From: Burkholderiaceae bacterium | Lineage (GTDB): Bacteria; Pseudomonadota; Gammaproteobacteria; Burkholderiales; Burkholderiaceae_C | Reading direction: 5' to 3' | DNA length: 64,000 nucleotides | Assembly: GCA_913776825.1 (NCBI GenBank) | Contig: CAJYPV010000031.1 | Span: forward strand, 62,001-126,000 | Part shown: positions 45,592 to 54,496 of the stretch, piece by piece | Position numbering within the stretch: the first letter of the stretch is position 1 | How the letters are laid out: every line of letters begins with the position of its first letter | Made by a program: the position numbers and the translations under genes | The notes under the pieces: model-generated | Seen by the model: only the letters and a program-made list of their open reading frames with translations | Told to the model about the DNA's origin: nothing | Databases searched by the model: none

Positions 45592-45729
45592 ATGGATTTC
45601 TCTGCACTGACCGGCGCCGTCGATGCCACCGCTGTGGTTGCCGCAATCATGGCGATCGGCGCGATCATGATTCTCCCGGTGGTGGCTCGCTGGGGCGCCA
45701 AGAAGGTCATTGGCATGATCGGGCGCTAA
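45592..45729 (+). CDS. Major coat protein (gVIII), Pf3-like without signal peptide
   Basis: 45 residues with a perfect TAGGAGGTTAT site. Layout of a mature filamentous-phage coat: acidic N-terminus (MDFSALTGAVD), a hydrophobic helix (about 13-32) and a basic C-terminus (RWGAKKVIGMIGR) that contacts DNA. The ORF has no leader, in contrast to the 73-residue M13 precursor; phage Pf3 has the same leaderless form, inserted through YidC. Followed at once by a terminator, as usual for the most abundant phage transcript. Confidence 0.9.
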   Translation: MDFSALTGAVDATAVVAAIMAIGAIMILPVVARWGAKKVIGMIGR

Positions 45730-45744
45730 TTCCGCCCTCATCTG

Positions 45745-45779
45745 TACCCCCAGTGCGAGTGCCCTGGGGGTATTTTTTT
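45745..45779 (+). terminator. Terminator after the major coat gene
   Basis: TACCCCCAG and CTGGGGGTA pair around a short loop, followed by TTTTTTT. It matches the central terminator of inoviruses, separating strongly from weakly expressed genes. Confidence 0.93.
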
Positions 45780-45790
45780 GGGAGAAAACT

Positions 45791-45871
45791 ATGTCCATTT
45801 TGTTGTTGCTCGGTGCCTTCATCGGCGCAATCTGTGGGTGGTCGTGCGTTCAGGGGCTCGCTCATGCCTAA
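45791..45871 (+). CDS. Very small phage membrane protein (gVII/gIX-like)
   Basis: 26 residues (MSILLLLGAFIGAICGWSCV ...), almost entirely one hydrophobic helix, with GGAG upstream of the ATG. The stop overlaps the start of the next gene by eight bases (45864-45871). Size and place between the terminator and the pIII-like gene match minor coat proteins of 25-35 residues. Confidence 0.75.
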   Translation: MSILLLLGAFIGAICGWSCVQGLAHA

Positions 45872-47267
45872 CAGTTTGGCCTTTAAGTCGCTCAAGCTCT
45901 TCCTGCTCGTACTGCTCTCGGTACTTTCTGTCCTGCCGGTAATGGCTCAGGTCGGCACACCGAGTCAGGTAGTGAAAAACACGCCGTGCTGGCAGGCTGC
46001 GGGGGATGAAATCGCAAAGCCAACGGGGTGTTTTTCTACCGCTGGAGCGGCAATCGCCGAACTAATCAAGATAGGTAGTGTCTCGAATACCGTGCGTCGC
46101 GTCACGTTAACTGTGATTGAGTCGCCCGACGCTGATGGGGTCGGCTATTTCAATCGGCATGAATGCTTTTCGTACGATGGGGGTGCGACGTGCGGTTATG
46201 TGCCGGATCGAAAGACACGGTTTGTTGTGACTCTCACGCCGACCGGTCCCTGTCCTGATGGATCAACTCCCGATTCTTCTGGCGTTTGTTATTGCAACGC
46301 GACCACTAAGCCCAATGCCGCTAAGGATCGCTGCGACAAAAAGTGCGACCCGAATATCACTGTTTCCAGCGGTTATTACGATATTGGCACCAATCAGAAC
46401 GCTTCGCCCGCCTTGCTGTCCTGCAAGGATAAATGCGAGGTGGTTTTCGATGGCGAATCACCGGCAGGGTCCTCAAGTACCGACAACGTTAAAACGTGGT
46501 ACGCAAAAGGCTCGTATATCACCACCGGCAACACATGTGCAGGAAGCAATCCAAAAGAGGTTGGCTCTGCACTTCCCAACATTCCAACGGACAAATGCTC
46601 AACGGGAATGCAGCAGGGCACGTTCAATGGCAAGTTGCTGTGCATCAAGCCGCAGGGAGATGACGGTTCAGGCGGCACGCCGGCGCCAACGCCGACGCCT
46701 ACGGATACCACGACGACCACGAAGGACACCACCGTTAACGCGGATGGGTCCACTACCACGAAGGAGACCAGCACGACGGTCAACTCTGGTGGTGGCACGA
46801 CGACAAGCACCACAACCACGGTGACGAAGCCTGACGGCAGTTCTACGTCCACTACCGTGGTCGTTCGAGATCCAGGGACCGTGCCCGGCACGAAGCCGAC
46901 CGACCCTGACAAGCCCGAAGAGAAGGGGCGATGCGAAAAGAACCCGAGCGAGAAGGGCTGCGGAGGGGAGCCCTCGGGCGTGTCGTCGTCGTACGCGTCG
47001 AAGGGCACTGCGAAGACGTTTGCTAGCACGCTGCAGGCGCACGCGGACACGCTGAAGAAGTCGCGCATGGGCGCCGCTGTGTCGTCGTTTTTTAGCGTGA
47101 GCGGAGGCGGCACCTGTCCTCGGTTTACTGGCGTTGTGCCCTACCTGGAGGTCACGGTGACTTTCGACCAGTTCTGTACCAGCCTCGGCCAAACGGCGTT
47201 GCTCGTGATGCGGTCGGTGATATTGCTGGTGTTCAGCTTTTTCGCTTTCCGTGTCGCGATCGAGTGA
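45864..47267 (+). CDS. Adsorption/minor coat protein, pIII/TspB-like
   Basis: 467 residues. Signal peptide (MPNSLAFKSLKLFLLVLLS ... PVMA-QVG), a Cys-containing N-terminal receptor part (about 25-265), a Thr-rich flexible linker (about 273-345, TTTTKDTT / TTVNSGGGTTTSTTTT), a C-terminal domain with paired Cys, and one membrane anchor at the end (LVMRSVILLVFSFFAFRVAIE). This is the plan of pIII and of the TspB proteins of Neisseria inoviruses. It would bind the host receptor and release the virion. Confidence 0.82.
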   Translation: MPNSLAFKSLKLFLLVLLSVLSVLPVMAQVGTPSQVVKNTPCWQAAGDEIAKPTGCFSTAGAAIAELIKIGSVSNTVRRVTLTVIESPDADGVGYFNRHECFSYDGGATCGYVPDRKTRFVVTLTPTGPCPDGSTPDSSGVCYCNATTKPNAAKDRCDKKCDPNITVSSGYYDIGTNQNASPALLSCKDKCEVVFDGESPAGSSSTDNVKTWYAKGSYITTGNTCAGSNPKEVGSALPNIPTDKCSTGMQQGTFNGKLLCIKPQGDDGSGGTPAPTPTPTDTTTTTKDTTVNADGSTTTKETSTTVNSGGGTTTSTTTTVTKPDGSSTSTTVVVRDPGTVPGTKPTDPDKPEEKGRCEKNPSEKGCGGEPSGVSSSYASKGTAKTFASTLQAHADTLKKSRMGAAVSSFFSVSGGGTCPRFTGVVPYLEVTVTFDQFCTSLGQTALLVMRSVILLVFSFFAFRVAIE

Positions 47268-47276
47268 GGTTGTCTC

Positions 47277-47582
47277 ATGCTTGAACAGTTCACATCCTGG
47301 CTGCTTGGCCTGCTGAAGCAGCTTTTCGCCGACCTCTGGGAATTCATCAGTGACGCACTGCTGGGAATTCTCGATGTGATTATCACGGCATTTGTCACGC
47401 TAGTATCGGCTATTCCCGTTCCTGATTTTTTGGGTACTGGGCTCGGCAGTGTTTTCGCACAGCTTGATAGCGGCGTGCTCTGGCTCGTGACGCAGGCTGG
47501 AGTGCCGCAGGGATTAGCCGTGCTTGGGCTCGGTTACGCGTTTCGTTTGCTGCGGAAGTTTTTGACCCTGTTCCAATGGTGA
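47277..47582 (+). CDS. DUF2523 phage protein (gVI-like minor coat)
   Basis: 101 residues with three hydrophobic segments (LTS/LLGLLKQLF, ILDVIITAFVTLVSAI, QGLAVLGLGYAFRLL). DUF2523 proteins stand between the pIII-like gene and zot in many inoviruses and are taken as pVI equivalents. Ten bases after the previous stop and five before the Zot start. Confidence 0.87.
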   Translation: MLEQFTSWLLGLLKQLFADLWEFISDALLGILDVIITAFVTLVSAIPVPDFLGTGLGSVFAQLDSGVLWLVTQAGVPQGLAVLGLGYAFRLLRKFLTLFQW

Positions 47583-47586
47583 TGCC

Positions 47587-48849
47587 GTGATTATTTTTCA
47601 TGAAGGTCTGCCCGGTTCTGGCAAGTCGTATGAGGCGCTTGTTAGGCGCATCATTCCGGAGTTGGCAAAGGGTAGGGCGGTGGACGCTTATGTGGAAGGG
47701 CTGAACCACGAGAAGATTGCCGAGCTCGCAGGTATATCTCTCGAACGCTGCCAAGAGTTGCTTCGATCCATTAGCCGCGAAGACGTAAAAACTATTGCAA
47801 CCACCGCGCGGGATAATGCATTGATCGTATTGGATGAGGCCCAGAATTTTTGGGGTACTAGTTCTAAGCTAAGCAAGGAGGTGACTCAGTTCGTCACAGA
47901 GCATCGTCATCGAGGGATCGATATTGTCCTGATGGGGCAAAGCATGAAAGACGTTAACGCGTTGTGGCGGCGGCGCGTGGAATTGAAGTTGTGTTTTGTG
48001 AAGCTCTCGGGGATCGGTGCGGCTACTCGTTATTCGGTGACGACCTGGCGACATCTTGGAGACGATAAATACTCGAAGGTGTCGATGGATACCGGGAAGT
48101 ATGACCCTAAGTATTTCGGGAGTTATGCTAGTCACGTTAGTGACAATACCAATACTGCGGATTACAAGGATTCAAGAGCCACGGTGTTTGGTTCAAAGTT
48201 ATTTAAGGTTGGAATCCCCTTAGCGTTTTTGTTGGCTATTCTGGGCGGCTGGTATGTTTATCGATTCTTTCATCCCAATATCCCGCCGGGAAATAAGCCT
48301 TCGCAGGCCACTTTGGCAACGACCAGGTCGGCGCAGGCTTCGGCCGGGCCAGTCGCGGCCGCAAACGTTGTTGGCCCTACCGACGCGCGACCGATCCCGG
48401 CCTCTGTGCCCGCCCATCCCGTGGTTGAACAACCGCGCAGCGCGATCGAGGGGCACATGGCCAAGCTCGCTGGAAATCGTCTCCGCCTGGCCGGAATGAT
48501 CCGCATGGGCGATCGCGTCTCCGGCGTCGTCGAGTGGATCAGCGGCGACATGCGTGTGATGGAACGGATGTCGCTGGACGGGCTGCGCGAGCTTGGCGTG
48601 GCCGTCCTCGTGCGCGGTGACTCCGTGCAGCTCGCTGTCGGCGAATGGAGCGCGCTGGCTACGCCCTGGCCCTTGGATGGCGAGGTGCGTGTGTCGGAGA
48701 ACCGGCAGCGCGAGATTCGGGAGGCGTCACCCGATGTCGCCATGTCGGCGTCGCAATTGCAGGGGCGTCCCCGCGACGTGGCGGAGTTTGCCGCCCCCAT
48801 CAGCGTTGGTGGCCAGAGGGTTGCGAACGCTGCAGGGAAGGGAGGCTGA
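47587..48849 (+). CDS. zot: Zot-type phage assembly ATPase (gI)
   Basis: 420 residues from a GTG start. Walker A GLPGSGKS at 7-14, Walker B NALIVLDEAQNF near 78-89, then TEHRHRGIDIVLMGQS and KLSGIGAATRYSVTTWRH, all typical of Zot. One transmembrane helix near 203-228 separates the cytoplasmic ATPase from a periplasmic part of about 190 residues. It powers extrusion of the virion through the inner membrane. The periplasmic part is richer in G+C than the ATPase part. Confidence 0.95.
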   Translation: MIIFHEGLPGSGKSYEALVRRIIPELAKGRAVDAYVEGLNHEKIAELAGISLERCQELLRSISREDVKTIATTARDNALIVLDEAQNFWGTSSKLSKEVTQFVTEHRHRGIDIVLMGQSMKDVNALWRRRVELKLCFVKLSGIGAATRYSVTTWRHLGDDKYSKVSMDTGKYDPKYFGSYASHVSDNTNTADYKDSRATVFGSKLFKVGIPLAFLLAILGGWYVYRFFHPNIPPGNKPSQATLATTRSAQASAGPVAAANVVGPTDARPIPASVPAHPVVEQPRSAIEGHMAKLAGNRLRLAGMIRMGDRVSGVVEWISGDMRVMERMSLDGLRELGVAVLVRGDSVQLAVGEWSALATPWPLDGEVRVSENRQREIREASPDVAMSASQLQGRPRDVAEFAAPISVGGQRVANAAGKGG

Positions 48850-48868
48850 TTGACGCAAAATCGGCCGA

Positions 48869-49219
48869 ATGGAGACCTTCATTCAACCGAGATCGATCTC
48901 AAGCCTTTGGGTGCAAATTGCGATCGGTGTGTCGTTGGGAATCGTGATCGGCGGGGTCACGCTATACCTGTTATGGCTGGCCCACCTTCGCATAGCGTTT
49001 TCCGGCTTCACTCGCGAGCTGCCGCACGTGTCGCAGCGGGCTCTCCCGCCAGATCGACGCATTGATCTTGACGATCGCGAGAGACCCGATCAGATGGAGC
49101 GCATTCGCGAAGCCGTACGGACGAAACGTGCCTGCCCAGCTGGGTCCACGGCTGGCGCGGTAAACGGCGAGCCAGTCTGTGTATCGCCGAGCGGCCGCGT
49201 CGTTCCCGTCGCGCCATAG
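48869..49219 (+). CDS. Phage membrane protein of unknown function
   Basis: 116 residues with one transmembrane helix (about 14-38, VQIAIGVSLGIVIGGVTLYLLWLAH) and a basic polar tail with two cysteines. Last plus-strand gene of the prophage. Its 3' 130 bases overlap the minus-strand HTH gene in antisense; both have coding character, so one end may be misjudged. Confidence 0.6.
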   Translation: METFIQPRSISSLWVQIAIGVSLGIVIGGVTLYLLWLAHLRIAFSGFTRELPHVSQRALPPDRRIDLDDRERPDQMERIREAVRTKRACPAGSTAGAVNGEPVCVSPSGRVVPVAP

Positions 49220-49617
49220 GTCGAGCCGCTTTGTTGAATCGCCTCAAGACAGCGGTCGTGCGCGACGCTAGGTTCGTTCGCTGGTGGGCCGTAGGTTTCA
49301 CCTATGGCCCGGAGGTCGGTGGATCGGGCCACCATGTTCCTAAGCCAGCGTAGGTCCGGATACAGCGAGCTTGCCAACTGAAGCGCCAACTGGTTGCGGT
49401 TGTGCATCTCGCAGTCCCATGCGCTGTGGCCTTCACGCGACAGCCACCACAGAGCTAAACGTGCTGTTTTGGGTGCGCCGGTCTTCCACCAGCGCCAAAC
49501 GGTGCTCTCAGATACCCCAAGCGCCCGAGCAATGCGGGGGGTGTCTGACGTCGAAAGACCTAGGTCGTCTGCGAGCTCCCTGAAGCTCGCGGTATCGCTC
49601 GGAAGGCGATTAATCAT
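49090..49617 (-). CDS. Phage DNA-binding protein, DUF3653-like HTH
   Basis: 175 residues. The core has IARALGVSESTVWRWWKTGAPKTARLALWWLSREG and WRNRNQLAL-type follow-up (CEMHNRNQLALQLASSLYPDLRWLRNMVA), as in DUF3653 proteins of inoviruses and other phages. The C-terminal 60 residues overlap the plus-strand membrane gene and are low-complexity. In the circular phage this gene would lie directly downstream of the repressor, on the same strand. Confidence 0.75.
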   Translation of the reverse strand: MINRLPSDTASFRELADDLGLSTSDTPRIARALGVSESTVWRWWKTGAPKTARLALWWLSREGHSAWDCEMHNRNQLALQLASSLYPDLRWLRNMVARSTDLRAIGETYGPPANEPSVAHDRCLEAIQQSGSTYGATGTTRPLGDTQTGSPFTAPAVDPAGQARFVRTASRMRSI

Positions 49618-49643
49618 GGCTGGCTATCGGCAGATTGCCGCCC

Positions 49644-49669
49644 AAAAAAAAGACCCCGATCGGGGTCTT
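49644..49669 (-). terminator. Rho-independent terminator, leftward
   Basis: Read on the minus strand, AGACCCC-GATC... pairs as AGACCCCG/CGGGGTCT and is followed by eight T. It lies between the right att site and the DUF3653 gene; in the circular phage it would follow the repressor. Confidence 0.88.
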
Positions 49670-49729
49670 CGCGAGGGTGGATCCGGGTGCTAGCCGAAGC
49701 GCCTTGGCCAGCCTAATCAACGCACCTAG

Positions 49730-49757
49730 AAGTCTGACAATGTGGATTATGTTGCAT
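49730..49757 (+). promoter_or_regulatory. Right dif-like attachment site
   Basis: AAGTCTGACAA, TGTGGA, TTATGTTGCAT. The last arm agrees with the E. coli dif XerD arm TTATGTTAAAT at nine of eleven positions, and the layout is 11-6-11. Confidence 0.75.
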
Positions 49758-50008
49758 CACAAAATCCAACCAGCTGGCGTCGAATGCTCAAGATCAGGTG
49801 GCTCGCCTCATCGCGAACTTGATCAGAGCTCCCTCCCCGCTCGCAAGCTCGCTTGACCAGCGCGATGGCTCAACGACAAGCTCGCCACACAAGATCCGGC
49901 GTGGCGCGCGTTGACAGGTCATCTAGCGGCCCCCGCTGCGCAAGTCCGAAGATTGCTTGATCGCGCGCTCTGGCACCCATGCTGCCAGCGCCGCGAATGG
50001 CCGAACAC
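49758..50008. other. Gap right of the prophage
   Basis: 250 bases between the right att site and the iron permease gene. No gene, terminator or repeat recognised. Confidence 0.5.
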
Positions 50009-51952
50009 CTATCGGGGCTGCTCTTGTTGAGGCTGCGCGCGCCCATGCCAAATGAAGAACCCGAGCACGACAGCGAGAACCACGGCCTGCGCGGCAAGCC
50101 CGATGGTTGATGGATACACCCCCAGCAGCTCAAACCGAGGAGCGGTCAGCACGCTCGGCGCAATCCAGCCAGCCTCTTGCAGCGCGGCCATGCCCTTGCC
50201 CGTCAGCACCACGGCGAGCACCGCAACCAGCCAGGAACTGGCAGAGAAGAATCTGCCGATGGGCAGCCGGGCGCTGAAGCGCAGCAGCAGGACGGTGATG
50301 GCCATCAGGCAGACGACGCCCGTCGCCAGCCCGGCCAGGATGGCGTAGTCGTTGCCCTGGCCCCAGAGCGCCGCGTAGAACAAGATGGTCTCGAAGACCT
50401 CGCGATACACCGCGATGAAGGCCAGGCCCAACATGAAGAATGCCGACTTGCGGTTCAGGGCCGCCGACATGCGCTCACGCAGGTAGCTCTGCCACTGGCC
50501 GGCGACGCTCTTCTGGTGCATCCAGACGCCGACGCTCACAAGCACCGCCGCGGCGAAGAGGCTCGACAGCCCTTCCGTCACTTCACGGTTTGCGCCGCTG
50601 ATGGTGACGAGATACGTCGCCGCACCCCAGGTGGCCGCGCCCGCCAGGAGCGCCGTCACCCACCCTGCGTGCACGTAGGCCAGGACATCCGGGCGTTCCG
50701 CCTTGCGCAGGAACGCGATCATGGCGACGACGACCAGGAGGGCTTCAAGGCCTTCGCGCAGCAGGATGGTGAAACTGCCTAGGAACGCGGCCGTTGCGTC
50801 CGCCCTTGAGCCCGCCAGCACGTGGTCCCCCAGCTTGAAGAGCCGCTCCACATCCGCAGCGGCTGCAGCGACTTGGTCAACGGGAGCCTTGTCCGCGATG
50901 CGCGACCGGTAGAGGCTCATCCCCACTTCAATCTGGTTCTTCAGTGCACCGTCCTTGGCCGCGAGCGCCTGCTCATAAGGCTCGACACCGTCCAGGTAGG
51001 ACGACAGGGCCAGGTCCTGGGCCTTTTTCAGGTTGCCGGCCTTGTAAGCCGCCAGGCTGTCCTGAAGCTGCTTGCGCGCGAGCGTCAACCCACCTGTAGA
51101 TGCCTGGTTCAGCACTTCCGGACTTGCATGCAGATAGGCCATGACCGCGCCCGCCTCCTTGACGCCCAGCGACTCCGCCAGGTCGTTCTGCGTCAGGCCC
51201 ACGAAGCGGTCAAGATTGGGGATGGCAGCTTTCGCCTTCTCGCCGTCTGCCCAGACCTTCTTGCCCTGCTCGACCTCGCCGCTATCGTGGGCGAAGGTGC
51301 CCAGGTACGTGGCCACTGCCCATCGGTCTTCTTCCGAGAGCTGATTAAACGCGGGCATCGCCGTACCGGCGATGCCTTGCGACACCGCCTGGTAGAGCGC
51401 AATGAGGCTGCGCTGGCTTGCGCGTTCCTTGTTGGTGAACGCGATGGGTGCCGGGTCCAGCGACATCCCAATGGGACCGTCGCCTTTGCCGCCGGCGCCA
51501 TGGCAACTGGCGCAGTTCTGCGCGTAGACCTTCGCACCGAGCTTGACGTCGGGGACGGTCGAGGGCGCCAGTGGCACGGGGTACGCGGCGATGAGGTGTT
51601 TGGCCAAGGCCTTTGACAGCGTGCCGACTTTGCCCGCGTCGGCGCGGGCCGCGATGGCCGCCTCAAGTTCGGCCGCCTGGGCAATCAGCGCGGCCTGCTC
51701 GGTCTTGGCGTCCAGCGCGGTGATCTTGGTTCGCGTGGTCAGCGCGAACTCCTTCATCTCGTCGTACTCCGACGGTGAGACCACCTTGCCGTCGTGGACG
51801 GCGTTGGCGTAGTCCACGGCCAAGTAGTCGAGGATTTGCCAGACGCGCTTCACGTCGGCCTCGGACGCCTGCGACAAGCCGGAGAAGAAGAGCGCGGCGA
51901 CGACGACGACGACCAGCTTGGCGCGGCAATGGGCGGACCTGGCGAAACTCAT
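50009..51952 (-). CDS. Cytochrome c / FTR1-family iron permease fusion
   Basis: 647 residues from MSFARSAHC; the upstream extension of the frame is unlikely. Signal peptide (KLVVVVVAALFFSGLSQA), a c-type haem domain with CASCH near 160 and a distal Met (TAMPAFNQLSEEDRW), a helical spacer, then a seven-helix FTR1/EfeU permease with the two REGLE-type iron motifs (LLREGLEALL, YREVFETILF). The cytochrome may oxidise Fe(II) before transport. The fused form is known in beta-proteobacteria. No efeO/efeB gene is adjacent. Confidence 0.93.
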   Translation of the reverse strand: MSFARSAHCRAKLVVVVVAALFFSGLSQASEADVKRVWQILDYLAVDYANAVHDGKVVSPSEYDEMKEFALTTRTKITALDAKTEQAALIAQAAELEAAIAARADAGKVGTLSKALAKHLIAAYPVPLAPSTVPDVKLGAKVYAQNCASCHGAGGKGDGPIGMSLDPAPIAFTNKERASQRSLIALYQAVSQGIAGTAMPAFNQLSEEDRWAVATYLGTFAHDSGEVEQGKKVWADGEKAKAAIPNLDRFVGLTQNDLAESLGVKEAGAVMAYLHASPEVLNQASTGGLTLARKQLQDSLAAYKAGNLKKAQDLALSSYLDGVEPYEQALAAKDGALKNQIEVGMSLYRSRIADKAPVDQVAAAAADVERLFKLGDHVLAGSRADATAAFLGSFTILLREGLEALLVVVAMIAFLRKAERPDVLAYVHAGWVTALLAGAATWGAATYLVTISGANREVTEGLSSLFAAAVLVSVGVWMHQKSVAGQWQSYLRERMSAALNRKSAFFMLGLAFIAVYREVFETILFYAALWGQGNDYAILAGLATGVVCLMAITVLLLRFSARLPIGRFFSASSWLVAVLAVVLTGKGMAALQEAGWIAPSVLTAPRFELLGVYPSTIGLAAQAVVLAVVLGFFIWHGRAQPQQEQPR

Positions 51953-52093
51953 TTCGGTTCTTGCGCAAAAAGATGGCCCGCACATTGCGGGCCGATGGCG
52001 TGGGACTGAGCGTGTGCTTTTCAGCAAGCGTAGGCCGTTGAAGACGACCAATTGGCTGGCGCCCATCGCTTCCTGGATGATCTTAGCGGTCAA

Positions 52094-52385
52094 AGTCGTC
52101 AGCGGCCAATGACCCGCGTCCTTGAGTCGAGGCGACTGACTGATCAGCCGATAGCCATTGGCTCAATGAGCGCCCAGCCGCTGTAGAACGGAGTCGGGTT
52201 GCCCACGATCAGATGCTTGCAGGCTCCAACGCGCCAGGCAGTTGCCTGGCCGATGTCCAGACCTCCATCGGCCCTAAGCCTGACAGTCCGTCCAGCTGCC
52301 AATCCATGACCTTCGTTCATGGCCCCGCCACCCCCGAACCCCTAAGCTCGCCGCATCATCCACCCGGATCTTCGCCGCGACACCC
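52094..52385. other. Gap without a gene
   Basis: About 290 bases between divergent genes; should hold both promoters. No clear operator, repeat or riboswitch seen. Confidence 0.4.
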
Positions 52386-54344
52386 ATGAGCTACCCGCCG
52401 CCCTTCACGCCAGACACCCCATGGGGGTTCTCCATCCCGCTCGATCCTGCCCAGCGCACCTATGCCTTCCTGGTCGTTCACCGCGGGGAGATCCGAGTCC
52501 CGCCCGAGCCCGTGCTGCGCCTCCCTCCTTTCCGCGCGAGCGATCAGCGCGGCTGGGTGACGGTGGCGGAGGTGGCCGGCGCGCGTCGCGGTCTTCTCAA
52601 TGAGCAGGCGCAATGGGTCGTGGCCCCGAGCGCAGAACTGCCGCGTGGCCCCGCCTGGCGAGGCCCTGACCAGCCTCCGTTTGGGCTCACCCCGACCGAT
52701 GTCTCCGGCAAGGCATTCGAGGACGAAAACGGTCGCACCCTCAGGACCGAGCCACTGGCCTTCAGTACGGGGTTTCTGTCGCCGCAGCACGTCGCCGTGG
52801 CCTTGCTCGATGAGGGCTCCGATGAATCTCGTGGCACCTGGGGTTTGCTGAAGCCCGACGGTCGCTTCATCCCGGCGCCGCCCGATGCGTTGGAGCCGTT
52901 GACCGATGGCGATCGCCTCATTCCGTCGGCGATGGATCACGGACCGCTCATCGGATTCCTGACGGTGGACCGTGGGGTCGTCTGGGTCGACGCTGAGGGC
53001 GAGCCCATGTTTCGGGCGCACTACGATGGTCGGCAAGTCAATGTGATGGATGCGTCAGGCCATTCGGTGTGGACCCACCAGGCCGCCGACGACGATGCGC
53101 CCTGCTGGCCGCCGCACGCCTACTTTTCTGCCGCACCCACCGACCACCTTGAACCGCCGCTGAGCGATGGTCTGAACGGGCTGCCAGCGTTGGTCGCCGC
53201 CATGTGCGAGCGTGCCGAGTTGCGACTGCACCGCTTGGCTCGTGGCGAGGCGATCGGCGCATCGGAAGACGACGAGGACGGTGTCGATCAGGTGCCGGTG
53301 GATGTCGAGGGGGACTACGACTACGCCGACGACGACTGGGACGAGTTCACCGGTCACGAATGGCACCGTCGACACACGGCGGTGATGCGGCGAGTGGCGC
53401 GCGCCTATCTCGATGAAGAGAAGAACGCGCTCTATGACCACTTCCTGTCTCATCGCCAACAAGCCGCCATCGGGCGGCTGGCCAGCGACGCTGTGCAGCT
53501 TCTCCGCGCTCGCTACGGACCCTCCGACACCGACCCGGAATGGGCAATTCCCGACCGTTACGCCGCGCAGGACGTGGATGCATGGCGATTCAAACTGGCG
53601 CAGGCTGTTCAGGGCGACGACCGCGACCTGCCAGAGTCAAGAGAGCTTTGGGCCGGCCTCTTCACGCGATTCGACACGGGTGACGGTGACGCCTGGGCAG
53701 AGATCTGGTTGGCCGTCGCGCCCAGCATCGACGCCTTGCATGCGGCCGAACGGTCGCGGTCTGGCATTGACGTGGCAGAACAGCCTGAAGACGGGGAATC
53801 GTTCGACGACAGCGACTCCAATGAGGACGATGTCGACGATACGGAAGACGAGTACGAGGATGAAGACGACGACGAGGACGGTTCCCCTTCATGGGACGGC
53901 GGCGCCACCGCATTGCATGCGTTGAAGGACGTCTCGGACGCCGAGCTGACCACTGCGCTGAAGGACGGCGAACTGAGCCTGGATCAAGTGCCTCGGGAGC
54001 GGCTCGACGATGCGATGGTGGCGGCTGCCCTGCAAGCCGACGAAACTGCGGTCGCGCATGTGCCACGCCGTTGGATGACGCCGGAGCGCTATGCGCTGGC
54101 GGTGAAGCACGCCGTGAAGACATTTCGCGCCGTGCCGCCGGAGATGCTCAGTGAGGCGGCCTGCATTCATCACGTCAGCGTCTACGGCTTCTTCCTCCGG
54201 GACATCCCGCCGCCATGGCGAACGGTCACCGTCATGGCGCACGCCGTGCGTCAGAGCAAGGCCGTGCTGAACGCTTGTGTGCCGACCGAGCTGAAGGCGG
54301 AGGTCGAGCAAGCGGTCAAGAAGCTGGCGGGCCGTCGCAAGTAG
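52386..54344 (+). CDS. WG-repeat-like protein with acidic linker and DUF4116-like tail
   Basis: 652 residues, no signal peptide. The N-terminal 230 residues contain degenerate WG-type repeats (RRGLLNEQAQWVVAP, RGTWGLLKPDGRFIPAP, RGVVWVDAEGEPMFRA). A helical middle follows. An extremely acidic stretch lies at about 470-500 (DSNEDDVDDTEDEYEDEDDDEDG). The tail (VSDAELTTALKDGELSLDQVPRERLDDAMVAAALQAD ... VPRRWMTPERYALAVKHAVK) resembles DUF4116/DUF-type helical repeats found in large effector-like proteins. Function unknown. The DUF2185 gene 152 bases downstream may be its partner. Confidence 0.78.
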   Translation: MSYPPPFTPDTPWGFSIPLDPAQRTYAFLVVHRGEIRVPPEPVLRLPPFRASDQRGWVTVAEVAGARRGLLNEQAQWVVAPSAELPRGPAWRGPDQPPFGLTPTDVSGKAFEDENGRTLRTEPLAFSTGFLSPQHVAVALLDEGSDESRGTWGLLKPDGRFIPAPPDALEPLTDGDRLIPSAMDHGPLIGFLTVDRGVVWVDAEGEPMFRAHYDGRQVNVMDASGHSVWTHQAADDDAPCWPPHAYFSAAPTDHLEPPLSDGLNGLPALVAAMCERAELRLHRLARGEAIGASEDDEDGVDQVPVDVEGDYDYADDDWDEFTGHEWHRRHTAVMRRVARAYLDEEKNALYDHFLSHRQQAAIGRLASDAVQLLRARYGPSDTDPEWAIPDRYAAQDVDAWRFKLAQAVQGDDRDLPESRELWAGLFTRFDTGDGDAWAEIWLAVAPSIDALHAAERSRSGIDVAEQPEDGESFDDSDSNEDDVDDTEDEYEDEDDDEDGSPSWDGGATALHALKDVSDAELTTALKDGELSLDQVPRERLDDAMVAAALQADETAVAHVPRRWMTPERYALAVKHAVKTFRAVPPEMLSEAACIHHVSVYGFFLRDIPPPWRTVTVMAHAVRQSKAVLNACVPTELKAEVEQAVKKLAGRRK

Positions 54345-54496
54345 AAGTGAGAAGTGATAAGTGAGAACAGAGATCCGCCTGCATTCGCCGGCGATTTATC
54401 CAGCGATGATGACCATGTGGCGGCCCCGCGTGGATTCCGTCGCGCATGATGGCCGCGTCCAGCAACGGCAGCACCTATTTCGAGGAATGACTCCCC

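Larger units (their letters stand above)
42998..49757 (+). mobile_element. Filamentous (inovirus) prophage between two dif-like sites
   Basis: Gene order repressor / small gene / Rep / ssDNA-binding / membrane protein / major coat / terminator / small coat / pIII-TspB-like / DUF2523 / Zot / membrane protein / HTH is that of an inovirus. Both ends carry the same sequence AAGTC(G/T)GACAA followed by TGTGGA, 6732 bp apart, a normal inovirus genome size. No integrase gene is present, as expected for phages that use host XerC/XerD. G+C is lower than in the host DNA. It looks intact. Confidence 0.9.
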
